This document shows positions 36,663 to 45,275 of a stretch of DNA of 64,000 nt, piece after piece. The translations under genes were made by a program, and so were the position numbers. Below the pieces are notes generated by a model, which had not been told where the DNA came from, did not search any database, and saw only the letters and a list, made by a program, of their open reading frames with translations. How positions within the stretch are numbered: position 1 is the first letter of the stretch; each line of letters starts with the position of its first letter. This stretch comes from Streptomyces typhae (GTDB taxonomy: Bacteria > Actinomycetota > Actinomycetes > Streptomycetales > Streptomycetaceae), in NCBI RefSeq assembly GCF_009755605.1, contig NZ_WPNZ01000001.1, positions 372,001-436,000 on the forward strand, in the 5' to 3' direction.

Positions 36663-37061
36663 TCAGTTCAGATGCTCCGGCCCGAACGCGTCCGGCAGCA
36701 TGTCGCCGAGCGACCGCACCCCGGACGACGTCTGAAGGAGCAGGGCGGCGCCGCCGAACTCGTACAGGAGCTGACGGCAGCGCCCGCACGGCATCAGGAT
36801 GTCGCCCTTGCCGTCGACGCAGGTGAAGTGCGTGAGACGGCCGCCGCCGGTGAGCTGGAGCTGGGAGACGAGTCCGCACTCGGCGCACAGACCGAGTCCG
36901 TACGAGGCGTTCTCGACGTTGCAGCCGGTGACGGTGCGGCCGTCGTCGACCAGCGCCGCGGCGCCGACCGGGAAACCCGAGTACGGGGCGTAGGCGCGGG
37001 ACATGGCGTCCCGTGCCGCCTCCCGGAGCGCGTCCCAGTCGGCGTCCGCGGCAGTGGTCAT
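36663..37061 (-). CDS. cdd: Cytidine deaminase
   Basis: 132 aa, homotetrameric type. Zinc site: Cys59-Ala-Glu61 (catalytic Glu) and Pro91-Cys92-x-x-Cys95. Other motifs are YAPYSGFPVGAAAL and GCNVENASYGLGLCAE. Deaminates cytidine and deoxycytidine to (deoxy)uridine, a DeoA substrate in the deoxy form. The ATG overlaps the permease stop as ATGA, so it is translated with the transporter. Confidence 0.96.
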   Translation of the reverse strand: MTTAADADWDALREAARDAMSRAYAPYSGFPVGAAALVDDGRTVTGCNVENASYGLGLCAECGLVSQLQLTGGGRLTHFTCVDGKGDILMPCGRCRQLLYEFGGAALLLQTSSGVRSLGDMLPDAFGPEHLN

Positions 37062-38320
37062 TTCCCTTGTCCCTTCCGGTACGGCATCCCGTCCGCCTTC
37101 GGCATCCGAAGACGCTGGGCGGAGAGCGACAGGACCAGCAGCGTGACGACGTACGGCGTCGCCGTCACGACCTGGTTCGGCACCTCGTCGGTGAGGCCGT
37201 ACCAGAGGAACATCAGCGCCGAGACCGCCGCGGTGATCACCGCGGGGACGTAGCGCTTGCGCCAGATCAGATAGGCCGCACCGATGACGAGAAGGATGGC
37301 GATGAGCAGCAGCAGGGCGTGGACATTCGTGCCGCCGCCCCGGAGTTTCAGGCTGTCGGTGTAACCGAACAGGCCGGCACCGAGCGCGAGGCCGCCGGGC
37401 ATCCAGTTGCCGAAGATCATGGCGGCGAGGCCGATGTAGCCGCGCCCGCCGGTCTGGCCCTCCAGGTAGATGTTGGAGGCCACCAGGGACAGGAACGCGC
37501 CGCCGAGGCCCGCGAGGCCACCGGAGATCACGACCGCCAGATACTTGTACTTGTAGACGTTCACGCCGAGGGACTCCGCCGCGACCGGGTTCTCGCCGCA
37601 GGAGCGCAGCCGCAGACCGAAGGCCGTGCGCCACAGGATGAACCAGCTCAGCGGCACCATCGCGACAGCGATCACGGTCAGCGGCGACAGGTCGGTGAGC
37701 ACCCCGCCGAGCAGGCCCGCGATGTCGGAGACCAGGAACCAGTGCTTGTCGTTGAGGTCCTGGAGCCAGTCGGAGAGGCCGGGGACCGAGAACTTGCCGA
37801 GCGATTCGACGCCCGGCGACTGCTTGGAGGTGCCGCCCTCCTCGCCCTCGAAGGCGAAGGTGGACAGGTAGCGCGTGGTGCCGAGGGCCAGGATGTTCAG
37901 GGCCACACCGGAGACGATGTGGTTGACGTTGAAGGTGACCGTGACGATCGCGTGCAGCAGACCGCCGAGCGCGCCGCCGAGGACACCGAAGACGATGCCC
38001 ACCCACGGGCCCCACTGGAAGCCCGCCCAGGCGCCGAACCAGGTGCCGAGGATCAGCATGCCTTCGAGGCCGATGTTGACCACGCCCGCGCGCTCGGCCC
38101 ACAGTCCGCCGAGCCCGGCGAGGCCGATCGGCACGGCCAGGCGCAGGGCGCCCGAGACCTGTCCGGTGGAGGTGATGCCGTGGGCGTCGGTGATCAGGCG
38201 GACCACCGAGGTCAGTACGAGGACGCCCGCGATGATCAGGAGCAGGACGGGCAGCGAGACGCGGCGGCGGCCCGGACCGGGCCCCGCCTGCGCGGGCTTG
38301 GTGACGGTTGCCGTACTCAT
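37058..38320 (-). CDS. Nucleoside ABC transporter permease (BMP system, subunit 2)
   Basis: 420 aa, BPD_transp_2 family, with ~10 helices. Motifs: NIGLEGMLILGTWFGAW, ALGGLLHAIVTVTFNVNHIVSGVALN, and GAIAGLGG-like SGGLAGLGGAFLSL. The N-terminus has an added helix (RVSLPVLLLIIAGVLVLTSV). An unusual loop between ~155 and 205 contains SKQSPGVESLGKFSVPGLSDW. It overlaps the first permease and cdd by ATGA at both ends. Confidence 0.92.
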   Translation of the reverse strand: MSTATVTKPAQAGPGPGRRRVSLPVLLLIIAGVLVLTSVVRLITDAHGITSTGQVSGALRLAVPIGLAGLGGLWAERAGVVNIGLEGMLILGTWFGAWAGFQWGPWVGIVFGVLGGALGGLLHAIVTVTFNVNHIVSGVALNILALGTTRYLSTFAFEGEEGGTSKQSPGVESLGKFSVPGLSDWLQDLNDKHWFLVSDIAGLLGGVLTDLSPLTVIAVAMVPLSWFILWRTAFGLRLRSCGENPVAAESLGVNVYKYKYLAVVISGGLAGLGGAFLSLVASNIYLEGQTGGRGYIGLAAMIFGNWMPGGLALGAGLFGYTDSLKLRGGGTNVHALLLLIAILLVIGAAYLIWRKRYVPAVITAAVSALMFLWYGLTDEVPNQVVTATPYVVTLLVLSLSAQRLRMPKADGMPYRKGQGK

Positions 38321-39456
38321 CGGGCAGCCACCTCCTTCACGGAGTCGTTGTTGCCGTTGTTCTCGTCGCCGGCGGCGCGCGCCGCGGCGGCGAGTTCCTC
38401 ACCGACGCGCTGCTGCTGGCGGCGCAGGCCCCAGCGGCGTACGCCCTCGTAGGAGACGACGACGGCGATCACGATCAGGCCCTGCATGATGACCGCGATC
38501 TCCTTGTCGTACCCCTCGTAGTCGAGCGCCTGGGACGCCTTGACGAGGAAGGCCCACAGGAGCGAGGCGAGGGCGATGCCGACCGGGCTGTTGCGGCCGA
38601 GCAGGGCGATGCCGATGCCGGTGAAGCCGAGTCCGGTCGGGAAGCTCAGGCTGTACGTGTGGACGTCGCCGAGCAGGATCGGCATGCCCGCGAGTCCTGC
38701 GACCGCGCCGGAGACGAGCATGGCGGTGAGCATCATGCGCTTGGCGTTCACGCCGGACGCCGCGGCGGCGGACTGCGAGGCGCCGGTGGCCCGCAGGTCG
38801 AAGCCGAAGCGGGTGCGGTTGAGGATCAGCCAGTACAGGACGCCCGCGAGGGCGGCGACGACGACGAAGCCGTAGATCTCGCCGGAGTCGCCCATGTCGA
38901 TGCCGGGGAACCAGCCGGACTCGTGCATGACGCCGGTGGTGTTGTTGTTGCCGACCGGGACGCCGAACTTGTCGTCGAGCGTGAGGTAGGCGATGACGCT
39001 CGTCGCGATGGCGTTCAGCATGATCGTCGCGACGACCTCGCTGACGCCGCGGGTGGTCTTCAGGACGCCCGCGATGCCCGCCCAGAAGGCGCCGGTGAGC
39101 ATGGCGACCACGATCAGGAGGGGGATCTGGAGACCGGCGGGCAGCGACATGTGCGCGCCGACGACCGCCGTGACCATCGCGGCGAGCCGGTACTGGCCGT
39201 CCACGCCGATGTTGAACAGGTTCATCCGGAAGCCGACGGCGACGGCGAGCGCCGCCAGGTAGTACATCCCGGCCTCGTTGATGATGAGCACCTGGACGTC
39301 GGAGTACGTGGCCTGCTCGAACATCAGGCTGTACGGCTCGACCGGGCTCTTGCCCGAGGCGACCAGGACGACCGAGGTCAGCACCATGGCCGCGACGAGC
39401 GCGATGACCGGTCCGGCCACCGCGAGGAGCAGGCGCTCCTTGTCGAACTTCTTCAT
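38317..39456 (-). CDS. Nucleoside ABC transporter permease (BMP system, subunit 1)
   Basis: 379 aa, BPD_transp_2 family. Membrane helices from [21 protein letters not shown]; core NIGVDGQYRLAAM, RGVSEVVATIMLNAIA and the ASGVNAKRMMLTAMLVSGAVAGLAG segment with the EAA-like region. The start is ATG 39456, overlapping the ATPase stop by ATGA. The last ~35 residues are Asn/Glu-rich. Forms the membrane channel with the second permease. Confidence 0.92.
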   Translation of the reverse strand: MKKFDKERLLLAVAGPVIALVAAMVLTSVVLVASGKSPVEPYSLMFEQATYSDVQVLIINEAGMYYLAALAVAVGFRMNLFNIGVDGQYRLAAMVTAVVGAHMSLPAGLQIPLLIVVAMLTGAFWAGIAGVLKTTRGVSEVVATIMLNAIATSVIAYLTLDDKFGVPVGNNNTTGVMHESGWFPGIDMGDSGEIYGFVVVAALAGVLYWLILNRTRFGFDLRATGASQSAAAASGVNAKRMMLTAMLVSGAVAGLAGMPILLGDVHTYSLSFPTGLGFTGIGIALLGRNSPVGIALASLLWAFLVKASQALDYEGYDKEIAVIMQGLIVIAVVVSYEGVRRWGLRRQQQRVGEELAAAARAAGDENNGNNDSVKEVAAR

Positions 39457-41075
39457 CGGGCCTCGTCCTCCGGGGCTGCTTCCAGTGTTTCCGCTGCCGG
39501 TTCCTCGGTGTGCTCCAGGTGGCCGGAGGCGGCGCCCGTCATCGCCGAGCCCAGCTCCTCCGGGGTGACCGACGCGGGGTCGGCGTCCGCGACCAGACGG
39601 CCCCGGTAGATCACCCGCAGGGTGTCGGAGAGGCCGATCAGCTCGTCCAGGTCCGCGGAGATCAGGAGCACCGCGAGGCCTTCGCGGCGCGCCTCGCGGA
39701 TCTGGTCCCAGATCTGCGCCTGCGCGCCGACGTCCACGCCGCGCGTGGGGTGGGCGGCGATGAGGAAGCGCGGCTTGTGGCTCATCTCGCGGCCGACGAT
39801 CAGCTTCTGCTGGTTGCCGCCGGACAGCGAGGCCGCGGTGACGTCGATGCCGGGCGTGCGGACGTCGTACTCCTCGACGATGCGCCGCGTGTCGGCCTGC
39901 GCGCCCTTGATGTCGAGCAGGAAGCCGCCCTTGCCACGGGTGTTGGGCGGCTCGGTGACATGGCCGAGGATGCGGTTCTCCCAGAGCGGGGACTCCAGGA
40001 GCAGGCCGTGGCGGTGCCGGTCCTCGGGGATGTAGCCGACGCCGCCCTCGCGGCGCCTGCGGGTCGCCCAGCCGGTGATGTCCTCGCCGGCCATCCGGAT
40101 GGCGCCGGAGTCGGCGTGCTTCAGGCCGATGAGGGCGTCGATGAGTTCGGTCTGGCCGTTGCCCTCCACGCCCGCGAGGCCGAGGACCTCGCCCTCGTGG
40201 ATGGTGAAGGAGATGTCGTCGAGCAGCGCACGGGCCGAGTCGCCGTCGGCGAGCAGCCTCAGCCCCTCGACCTCGATCATCGGCCGGTCGGTGACCGTCG
40301 ACTCGGCGGTCTCCGGCGTCGGCAGCTCGCTGCCCACCATCAGCTCGGCGAGCTGGCGCGGGGTGGTCTCGGCGGGGACCGCGGTGCCCACCGTCGTACC
40401 GCGCCGGATGACGGTGATGTCGTCGGCGACGGAGAGGACCTCGCCCAGCTTGTGCGAGATGAAGATGACGGACAGGCCCTCGGACTTGAGCTCGCGCAGG
40501 TTGTCGAAGAGCGCGTCGACCTCCTGCGGCACCAGGACGGCCGTGGGCTCGTCGAGGATGAGGGTGGTGGCGCCGCGGTAGAGGACCTTGAGGATCTCCA
40601 CCCGCTGGCGGTCGGCGACGCCGAGGTCCTCGACGTACGCGTCGGGCCGCACGCCGAGGCCGTAGCGGTCGGAGAGCTCGGTGATCCGGCGGCGCGCCCG
40701 GGAGCCGATGCCGTGCAGCTGCTCGCTGCCGAGCACGATGTTCTCCAGGACCGTCAGCTGGTCGGCCAGCATGAAGTGCTGGTGGACCATGCCGATGCCG
40801 AGCGCGATGGCGTCGGCCGGGCTGGCGAAGGAGACCTGGGTCCCGTCGACGGCGATGGTGCCCTCGTCCGGCTTCTGCATGCCGTAGAGGATCTTCATCA
40901 GGGTCGACTTGCCGGCGCCGTTCTCGCCGACGAGGGCGTGCACGGTGCCCTTGCGGACACTCAGATGGATGTCGTGGTTGGCCACGACACCCGGGAACCG
41001 CTTGGTGATGCCGGTGAGTTCGACAGCACAGGCGGCCGTGCGGTCGGTGGGCGGAGGGCTGGTGGATGCGTCGAT
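39453..41075 (-). CDS. Nucleoside ABC transporter ATPase (BMP system), probable ATC start
   Basis: 540 aa if read from ATC 41075. Two ABC domains fused: first with Walker A VGENGAGKSTLMKIL, the Q-loop MVHQHFML, LGVADRQRVEILK and Walker B LILDEPTAVL; second with degenerate Walker A GVEGNGQTELI, SLSGGNQQKLIVGREM and a GVDVGA helix. This is the family of NupA/RbsA-like sugar and nucleoside ATPases. The nearest GTG (40985, giving MANHDIHLS) omits the first strand and A-loop (VELTGITKRFPGVV). Upstream in frame there is no ATG, GTG, TTG or CTG; ATC 41075 is preceded by GGAG at eight bases, an ideal spacing. Confidence 0.9.
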   Translation of the reverse strand: MDASTSPPPTDRTAACAVELTGITKRFPGVVANHDIHLSVRKGTVHALVGENGAGKSTLMKILYGMQKPDEGTIAVDGTQVSFASPADAIALGIGMVHQHFMLADQLTVLENIVLGSEQLHGIGSRARRRITELSDRYGLGVRPDAYVEDLGVADRQRVEILKVLYRGATTLILDEPTAVLVPQEVDALFDNLRELKSEGLSVIFISHKLGEVLSVADDITVIRRGTTVGTAVPAETTPRQLAELMVGSELPTPETAESTVTDRPMIEVEGLRLLADGDSARALLDDISFTIHEGEVLGLAGVEGNGQTELIDALIGLKHADSGAIRMAGEDITGWATRRRREGGVGYIPEDRHRHGLLLESPLWENRILGHVTEPPNTRGKGGFLLDIKGAQADTRRIVEEYDVRTPGIDVTAASLSGGNQQKLIVGREMSHKPRFLIAAHPTRGVDVGAQAQIWDQIREARREGLAVLLISADLDELIGLSDTLRVIYRGRLVADADPASVTPEELGSAMTGAASGHLEHTEEPAAETLEAAPEDEAR

Positions 41076-41196
41076 GGCGCACTCTCCTCGGACACTGAAG
41101 GAAAGGGGGCCCGCGCCGCACCCGCGGTGTGGCCCTGTCTTCTCGGCTGGGGGTCGGGGATGCGCTCCCCGGGAAGGTGCTTGCTCGCGGACGGGG

Positions 41197-41213
41197 CCGC
41201 GGGCTGCCCGCGG
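41197..41213 (-). terminator. Hairpin between the BMP lipoprotein and transporter genes
   Basis: CCGCGGG-CTG-CCCGCGG lies in the 236-bp gap before the ATPase. It is one of several GC stems there. Such a partial terminator would let the binding protein be made in excess over the membrane components, as usual for ABC uptake systems. Confidence 0.5.
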
Positions 41214-41311
41214 TATCGGCCGCGGGCGAGGGGGCGGGGCGCCTCGGCCGCGCGAACGGGGCGCGAGGAAGCTTCCTCCTCACACCCCGTTCCGCGGCCG
41301 TGGAGCCGCCG

Positions 41312-42364
41312 TCACAGCGTCGTCTTGACCTTGATCTTTCCGCTGGTGATGCCCTGCTCGGCCGTCTTCAGGTCGGCCTGCAGGTCCTTCATCTTCAGGA
41401 ACTCGGGGTTGGAGTCGGCGAGGCCGACACCGCCGGACGCGAGGTCCGCGCGCACGATGCCGCCCTTGGCCTTGCCATCCTGGACCGCCTTCACCAGGTT
41501 GTACACCGCACCGGCGACGTCCTTGGTGGCCGAAGTGAGGATGTACTTCTTGTACTTGGCGAGCGCCGACTGCTTGTACTGGTCGGAGTCGACGCCGATC
41601 GCCCAGATCTTCTTCGCGGCGGCGGCCTCGATGACGCCCTGCCCGGAGAGTCCGGCCGCGTGGTAGACCACGTCGGCGCCGCCCTCGATCTGGCCGCTGG
41701 CGGCCTCCTTGCCCTTGTCCGGGCTGGAGAAGCCGCCGTCCTCGGGCTTGTCGGCGAGGTACTGGCGCTTGACCTTGACCGACTTGTCGGTGGCCTGCAC
41801 GCCCTGGACGAAGCCCGCCTCGAACTTGCGGATCAGCGTGTTGTCGACACCGCCGACGAAGCCGACGGTCTTGGACTTGGTGGCGTTGGCGGCGGCGACA
41901 CCGGCCAGGTACGAGGACTGCTCCTCGTTGAAGACCAGGTCCGAGACGTTCTTGGCGTCGATGGTGGCGTCGTCGACGATGCCGAAGGTGACGTCGGGGT
42001 TCTTGGCCGCGACCTCCTTGACGGCGGGCGCGTAGGCGAAGCCGACACCGATCACCGGGTTGTAGCCCTGCTTGGCCAGCTCGGTGAGGCGCTGGATCTT
42101 GTCGGCGTCGGACTCGCCGTCGGTCGGCTCGACGGCTTTCTTGCCGACCTTGAGCTCCTTGGAGGCCTTGTTCATGCCCGCGGTCGCGGCGTCGTTGAAG
42201 GACTGGTCGCCCTCGCCGCCGATGTCGTACGCGAGGGCGACGCCCTTGCTCTTTCCGTCGTCGCTCTTGGCGGCGTCGCTGGAGGTACCGCCACAGGCGG
42301 AGACGGACACGGCGAGAGCGGCGGTCGCGACAGACGCGAACGCGATTCGGGACACCCGGCGCAT
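41312..42364 (-). CDS. BMP-family nucleoside-binding lipoprotein
   Basis: 350 aa. Lipoprotein signal peptide MRRVSRIAFASVATAALAVS with lipobox VSACGG. The mature protein is of the Bmp/PnrA family: VALAYDIGGEGDQSFNDAA, GYNPVIGVGFAYAPAV, TFGIVDDATID, VGFVGGVDNTLIRKFEAGF and HAAGLSGQGVIEAA. PnrA-like proteins bind purine nucleosides. AAGGAG is nine bases from the ATG. It has its own operator-bearing promoter and precedes the ATPase, so it is probably the main binding protein of this transporter. Confidence 0.93.
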   Translation of the reverse strand: MRRVSRIAFASVATAALAVSVSACGGTSSDAAKSDDGKSKGVALAYDIGGEGDQSFNDAATAGMNKASKELKVGKKAVEPTDGESDADKIQRLTELAKQGYNPVIGVGFAYAPAVKEVAAKNPDVTFGIVDDATIDAKNVSDLVFNEEQSSYLAGVAAANATKSKTVGFVGGVDNTLIRKFEAGFVQGVQATDKSVKVKRQYLADKPEDGGFSSPDKGKEAASGQIEGGADVVYHAAGLSGQGVIEAAAAKKIWAIGVDSDQYKQSALAKYKKYILTSATKDVAGAVYNLVKAVQDGKAKGGIVRADLASGGVGLADSNPEFLKMKDLQADLKTAEQGITSGKIKVKTTL

Positions 42365-42477
42365 AGAGACGAACTCCTTATGTACAAGGACGTGAGTACG
42401 TACGCGGCTCGTCGACCTGGGGACACGTGCTGTGCCGCATACATGCGGTGCGCCTCACCCGGCGCTGATTTCGCCGC

Positions 42478-42493
42478 AGCGTAACGCGCGTAG
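42478..42493 (-). promoter_or_regulatory. Operator variant and -10 box before the first BMP gene
   Basis: On the minus strand CTACGCGCGTTA (42493-42482) matches the palindrome at 10 of 12 positions. TACGCT (42483-42478), a TAnnnT -10 box, overlaps its end. The leader to the ATG is ~110 bases. Confidence 0.6.
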
Positions 42494-42607
42494 ACCTGAC
42501 ATAAGAACCCTTCTGTCCGCTCCGTTATCGAGCTGTGGCCACCAGGCGTCGCCCGGGTGTCACCCGGGCGACGCGGCCTCGCGGGGGCCGGGGCGTTCCG
42601 GCTCAAC

Positions 42608-42735
42608 GGGTTATACGTACGACGCCGACGGGGCCGGACGGAGGGTTATACGTACGACGTGAAGCGGGACACGACAGCCCGTGAAACGGCACACGACGGC
42701 CCGTGAAACGGCGCACGACGGCCCGTGAAGAGCCG
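42608..42735. repeat. Direct repeats between the two BMP genes
   Basis: GGGTTATACGTACGACG occurs at 42608-42624 and 42643-42659. Immediately after, a ~22-bp unit containing CACGAC-GCCCGTGAA-CG is repeated about three times (~42667-42735). ACGTACGT-like cores make small palindromes. This lies just downstream of the second BMP gene's stop. Confidence 0.75.
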
Positions 42736-42745
42736 GACACGACGG

Positions 42746-43840
42746 TCACGGGCGTGCCGATACCTCTACCTTTCCGTCGACGATGTCTCGCTTCGCCTGC
42801 TCGACGGCGGCGACGACCTCCTTCATGTCGCGGTAGGCGGGGTTGGAGTCCGCGAACCCGACCCGCCCCGACCGGAGGTCGTACCGCTGGGTGCCGGTCA
42901 TCGGCTTGCCCTTGACGACGGACCCGGCGAGGTCGTAGACGGCGCCGCCGACGTCCTTCAGGGCCGAGCCGAGGATGTACTTGCGGTACTTGGCGAGGGC
43001 CTTCTGCTTGTACTGGTCGGAGTCGACGCCGATCGCCCACTTCCGCTGCGACCCGACCTCCTGGATCACGCCCTGCCCGGAGAGCCCCGCCGCGTGGTAC
43101 AGCACGTCGGCGCCCGCTTCGAGCTGGCCGCTCGCCGCGTCCTGCCCCTTGTCGGGGCTGGCGAACCCGCCCTCCTCCGGCTTCTCCGTGAGGTACCGCT
43201 TCTCGATTTTGATCTTCGGGTCGACGGACTTCACGCCCTGGACGAATCCTGCCTCGAATTTATGGATGATCGGGATGTCCACGCCGCCGATGAATCCGAC
43301 GTGGTCGGCCTTGGTGGCCTTCGCCGCGGCGACACCGGCGAGATAGGAACCCTGTTCCTCGTGGAATACGAGATCGGCGACGTTCCCGGCCTTGACGGTG
43401 TTGTCGTCGACGATCCCGAAGGTGGTGTCCGGGAACTTCTTCGCCACTTCCTGAATGGCGGGCGCGTAGATGAACCCGACACCGATCACCGGGTCGTAGC
43501 CCTGCCGGGCGAGCTGCTCGATGCGCTGGACCTTGTCGGCGCTGGACTCGCCGTCGCCCGGCTCCATGTCGACGCCGCCGATCCCGAAGTCCTTGCGGGC
43601 CCGCTCGTAGCCGGCGTGCGCGGCGTCGTTGAAGGACTGGTCGCCCTGCCCGCCGATGTCGTACGCGAGCCCGATGCCCTTGCCGTCGTAGCTGCCGGAA
43701 CTTCCGCTGCCCTTGCCGTCCTTGCCGTCGTCCTTGGCGGCGTCGCTGCTGGTCTCGCCGCACGCGGTGGCCAGGAGAGCGAGGGCGGCCACCGCCACGA
43801 ACAGGCGGGCCACTGGTTTCTCTGGACGTACTGGAAGCAC
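42746..43840 (-). CDS. Second BMP-family nucleoside-binding lipoprotein
   Basis: 364 aa. Paralogue of the 41312-42364 protein with the same motif set (GLAYDIGGQGDQSFNDAA, GYDPVIGVGFIYAPAI, FGIVDDNTVKAGN, HAAGLSGQGVIQEV) and a lipobox LLATACGE. The start GTG 43840 is chosen because AAGGGG lies eight bases upstream; GTG 43849 would leave no room for it. The short linker after Cys is Asp/Lys/Ser-rich. It has its own operator, suggesting a second ligand range for the same transporter. Confidence 0.92.
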   Translation of the reverse strand: MLPVRPEKPVARLFVAVAALALLATACGETSSDAAKDDGKDGKGSGSSGSYDGKGIGLAYDIGGQGDQSFNDAAHAGYERARKDFGIGGVDMEPGDGESSADKVQRIEQLARQGYDPVIGVGFIYAPAIQEVAKKFPDTTFGIVDDNTVKAGNVADLVFHEEQGSYLAGVAAAKATKADHVGFIGGVDIPIIHKFEAGFVQGVKSVDPKIKIEKRYLTEKPEEGGFASPDKGQDAASGQLEAGADVLYHAAGLSGQGVIQEVGSQRKWAIGVDSDQYKQKALAKYRKYILGSALKDVGGAVYDLAGSVVKGKPMTGTQRYDLRSGRVGFADSNPAYRDMKEVVAAVEQAKRDIVDGKVEVSARP

Positions 43841-43894
43841 TTGACGCACCCCTTACGTTCCCCAACGCGCCGTCGTGGGCGCTGATTTCGGCGC

Positions 43895-43910
43895 ACATTA
43901 ACGCGCGTAG
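43895..43910 (-). promoter_or_regulatory. Operator variant and -10 box before the second BMP gene
   Basis: CTACGCGCGTTA (minus strand, 43910-43899) is identical to the variant before the other BMP gene. TAATGT (43900-43895) overlaps its last two bases as the -10 box. The leader is ~45 bases with an AAGGGG ribosome site. Confidence 0.6.
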
Positions 43911-44006
43911 AAAGGGAGGGGAACGGGTGCGGCTGCGGCCGTTATCGATTCGTGGCGGTTCCCGGAGCGGTATCGCGCCGGTCCGGGAACCGCAGGATTC
44001 GGGAGG

Positions 44007-45275
44007 TCAGGCGGAACGTTCTGCCGCGTCGACGAGGGCCGCGGCGGTGAAGAGTTCGACGCCCACGGTGATCGCGTGCTCGTCGGCGTCGAAGTCGCCC
44101 TGGTGCAGGTCGCGCACGCCGTGCTCGCCCGGGGTGCGCACACCGAGCCGGGCCATCGCGCCCGGCACGTGCTCCAGGTACCAGGAGAAGTCCTCGCCAC
44201 CGAGGCTCTGCTCGGTGTCCTCGACGGAGGCGACGCCGCGACGGGCGACCATGGCGTCCCTGAGCAGCTCCGTGACCACCGGTTCGTTGACGACGGGCGG
44301 GACCCCGCGGATGTAGTTGATCTCGGACTTGGCGCGGTAGAGGTCCGCGATCTCCTGGATGGCGCCGTGTACGAGGTCGGGGGCCTGCCGCCAGGCGACG
44401 AGGTCGAGGCAGCGGACGGTGCCGGAGAGCTCGGCGTGCTGCGGGATGACGTTCGGGGCGTGCCCGGACTCGATGCGGCCCCAGGTCACGGAGAGACCGG
44501 AGCGGGCGTCGATGCGGCGGCCGACCAGGGCCGGGACCTCGGTGGCGACCTTGGCGACGGCGGTGACGAGGTCGGTCGTCAGATGCGGCCGCGCGGTGTG
44601 GCCGCCGGGGCCGTCGAGCGAGACCTCCAGGCGGTCGCAGGCGGAGGTGATGGGGCCGTGGCGCAGGCCGATGCGCCCCGCGTCGACGCGGGGGTCGCAG
44701 TGCACGGCGATGATGCGGCCGACGCCGTCGAGGGCGCCGCTCGCGACGGCGTCGGCGGCGCCGCCCGGGAGGACCTCCTCCGCGGGCTGGAAGATCAGCC
44801 GCACGGGGTGCGGGAGGCGCCCCTCGGCGGCGAGCTCGGCGAGGACGAGGCCCGCGCCGAGGACGACGGTGGTGTGCACGTCGTGTCCGCAGGCGTGGGC
44901 GCGGTCCGGGACGGTGGAACGGTACGGCACGCCCGTCTTGGTGTCCGGGATGGGCAGCGCGTCGATGTCCGCGCGCAGGGCGAGGGCGGGGCGGCCCGGC
45001 TGCGGTTCACCCCCGATGTCGCAGATGAGCCCGGTGCCGATGGGGAGCACACGGGGCGTGAGCCCGGCCCGCTCGAGCCTGGCCTTGAGCGCCGCGGTGG
45101 TGCGGAACTCCTGGTTGCCGAGCTCGGGGTGCATGTGCAAGTCACGGCGGAAGGCGATGAGTTCGGCGCGCAGCGCATCGGGCAGCGCGCCCGGCATGTC
45201 CCCCGGCTGGTCTCCGGGGGACGCGGACTCGGATTCGGCGTCGGCCTTGGGCTCGCGGGACATCAAATGGTTCAC
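44007..45275 (-). CDS. M20 family amidohydrolase
   Basis: 422 aa. Metal-binding motifs of M20D (IAL-resistant/AmaA-like hippurate hydrolase): RADIDALPI, HACGHDVHTT, QPAEE (Glu ligands), VHCDP and the C-terminal GGEDFSWYLEHVPG. The dimerisation domain holds GPGGHTARP. Such enzymes hydrolyse N-acyl amino acids. A GTG start with TACCCT seven bases upstream indicates leaderless mRNA; ATG four codons in is an alternative. It follows in the same direction as the BMP genes but has its own promoter. Confidence 0.9.
   Translation of the reverse strand: MNHLMSREPKADAESESASPGDQPGDMPGALPDALRAELIAFRRDLHMHPELGNQEFRTTAALKARLERAGLTPRVLPIGTGLICDIGGEPQPGRPALALRADIDALPIPDTKTGVPYRSTVPDRAHACGHDVHTTVVLGAGLVLAELAAEGRLPHPVRLIFQPAEEVLPGGAADAVASGALDGVGRIIAVHCDPRVDAGRIGLRHGPITSACDRLEVSLDGPGGHTARPHLTTDLVTAVAKVATEVPALVGRRIDARSGLSVTWGRIESGHAPNVIPQHAELSGTVRCLDLVAWRQAPDLVHGAIQEIADLYRAKSEINYIRGVPPVVNEPVVTELLRDAMVARRGVASVEDTEQSLGGEDFSWYLEHVPGAMARLGVRTPGEHGVRDLHQGDFDADEHAITVGVELFTAAALVDAAERSA

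Noticed and set aside
38317..41283. 988-aa ORF joining permease and ATPase
   Set aside because: Its N-terminal ~600 residues are out-of-frame translation of the ATPase; the permease starts at 39456.
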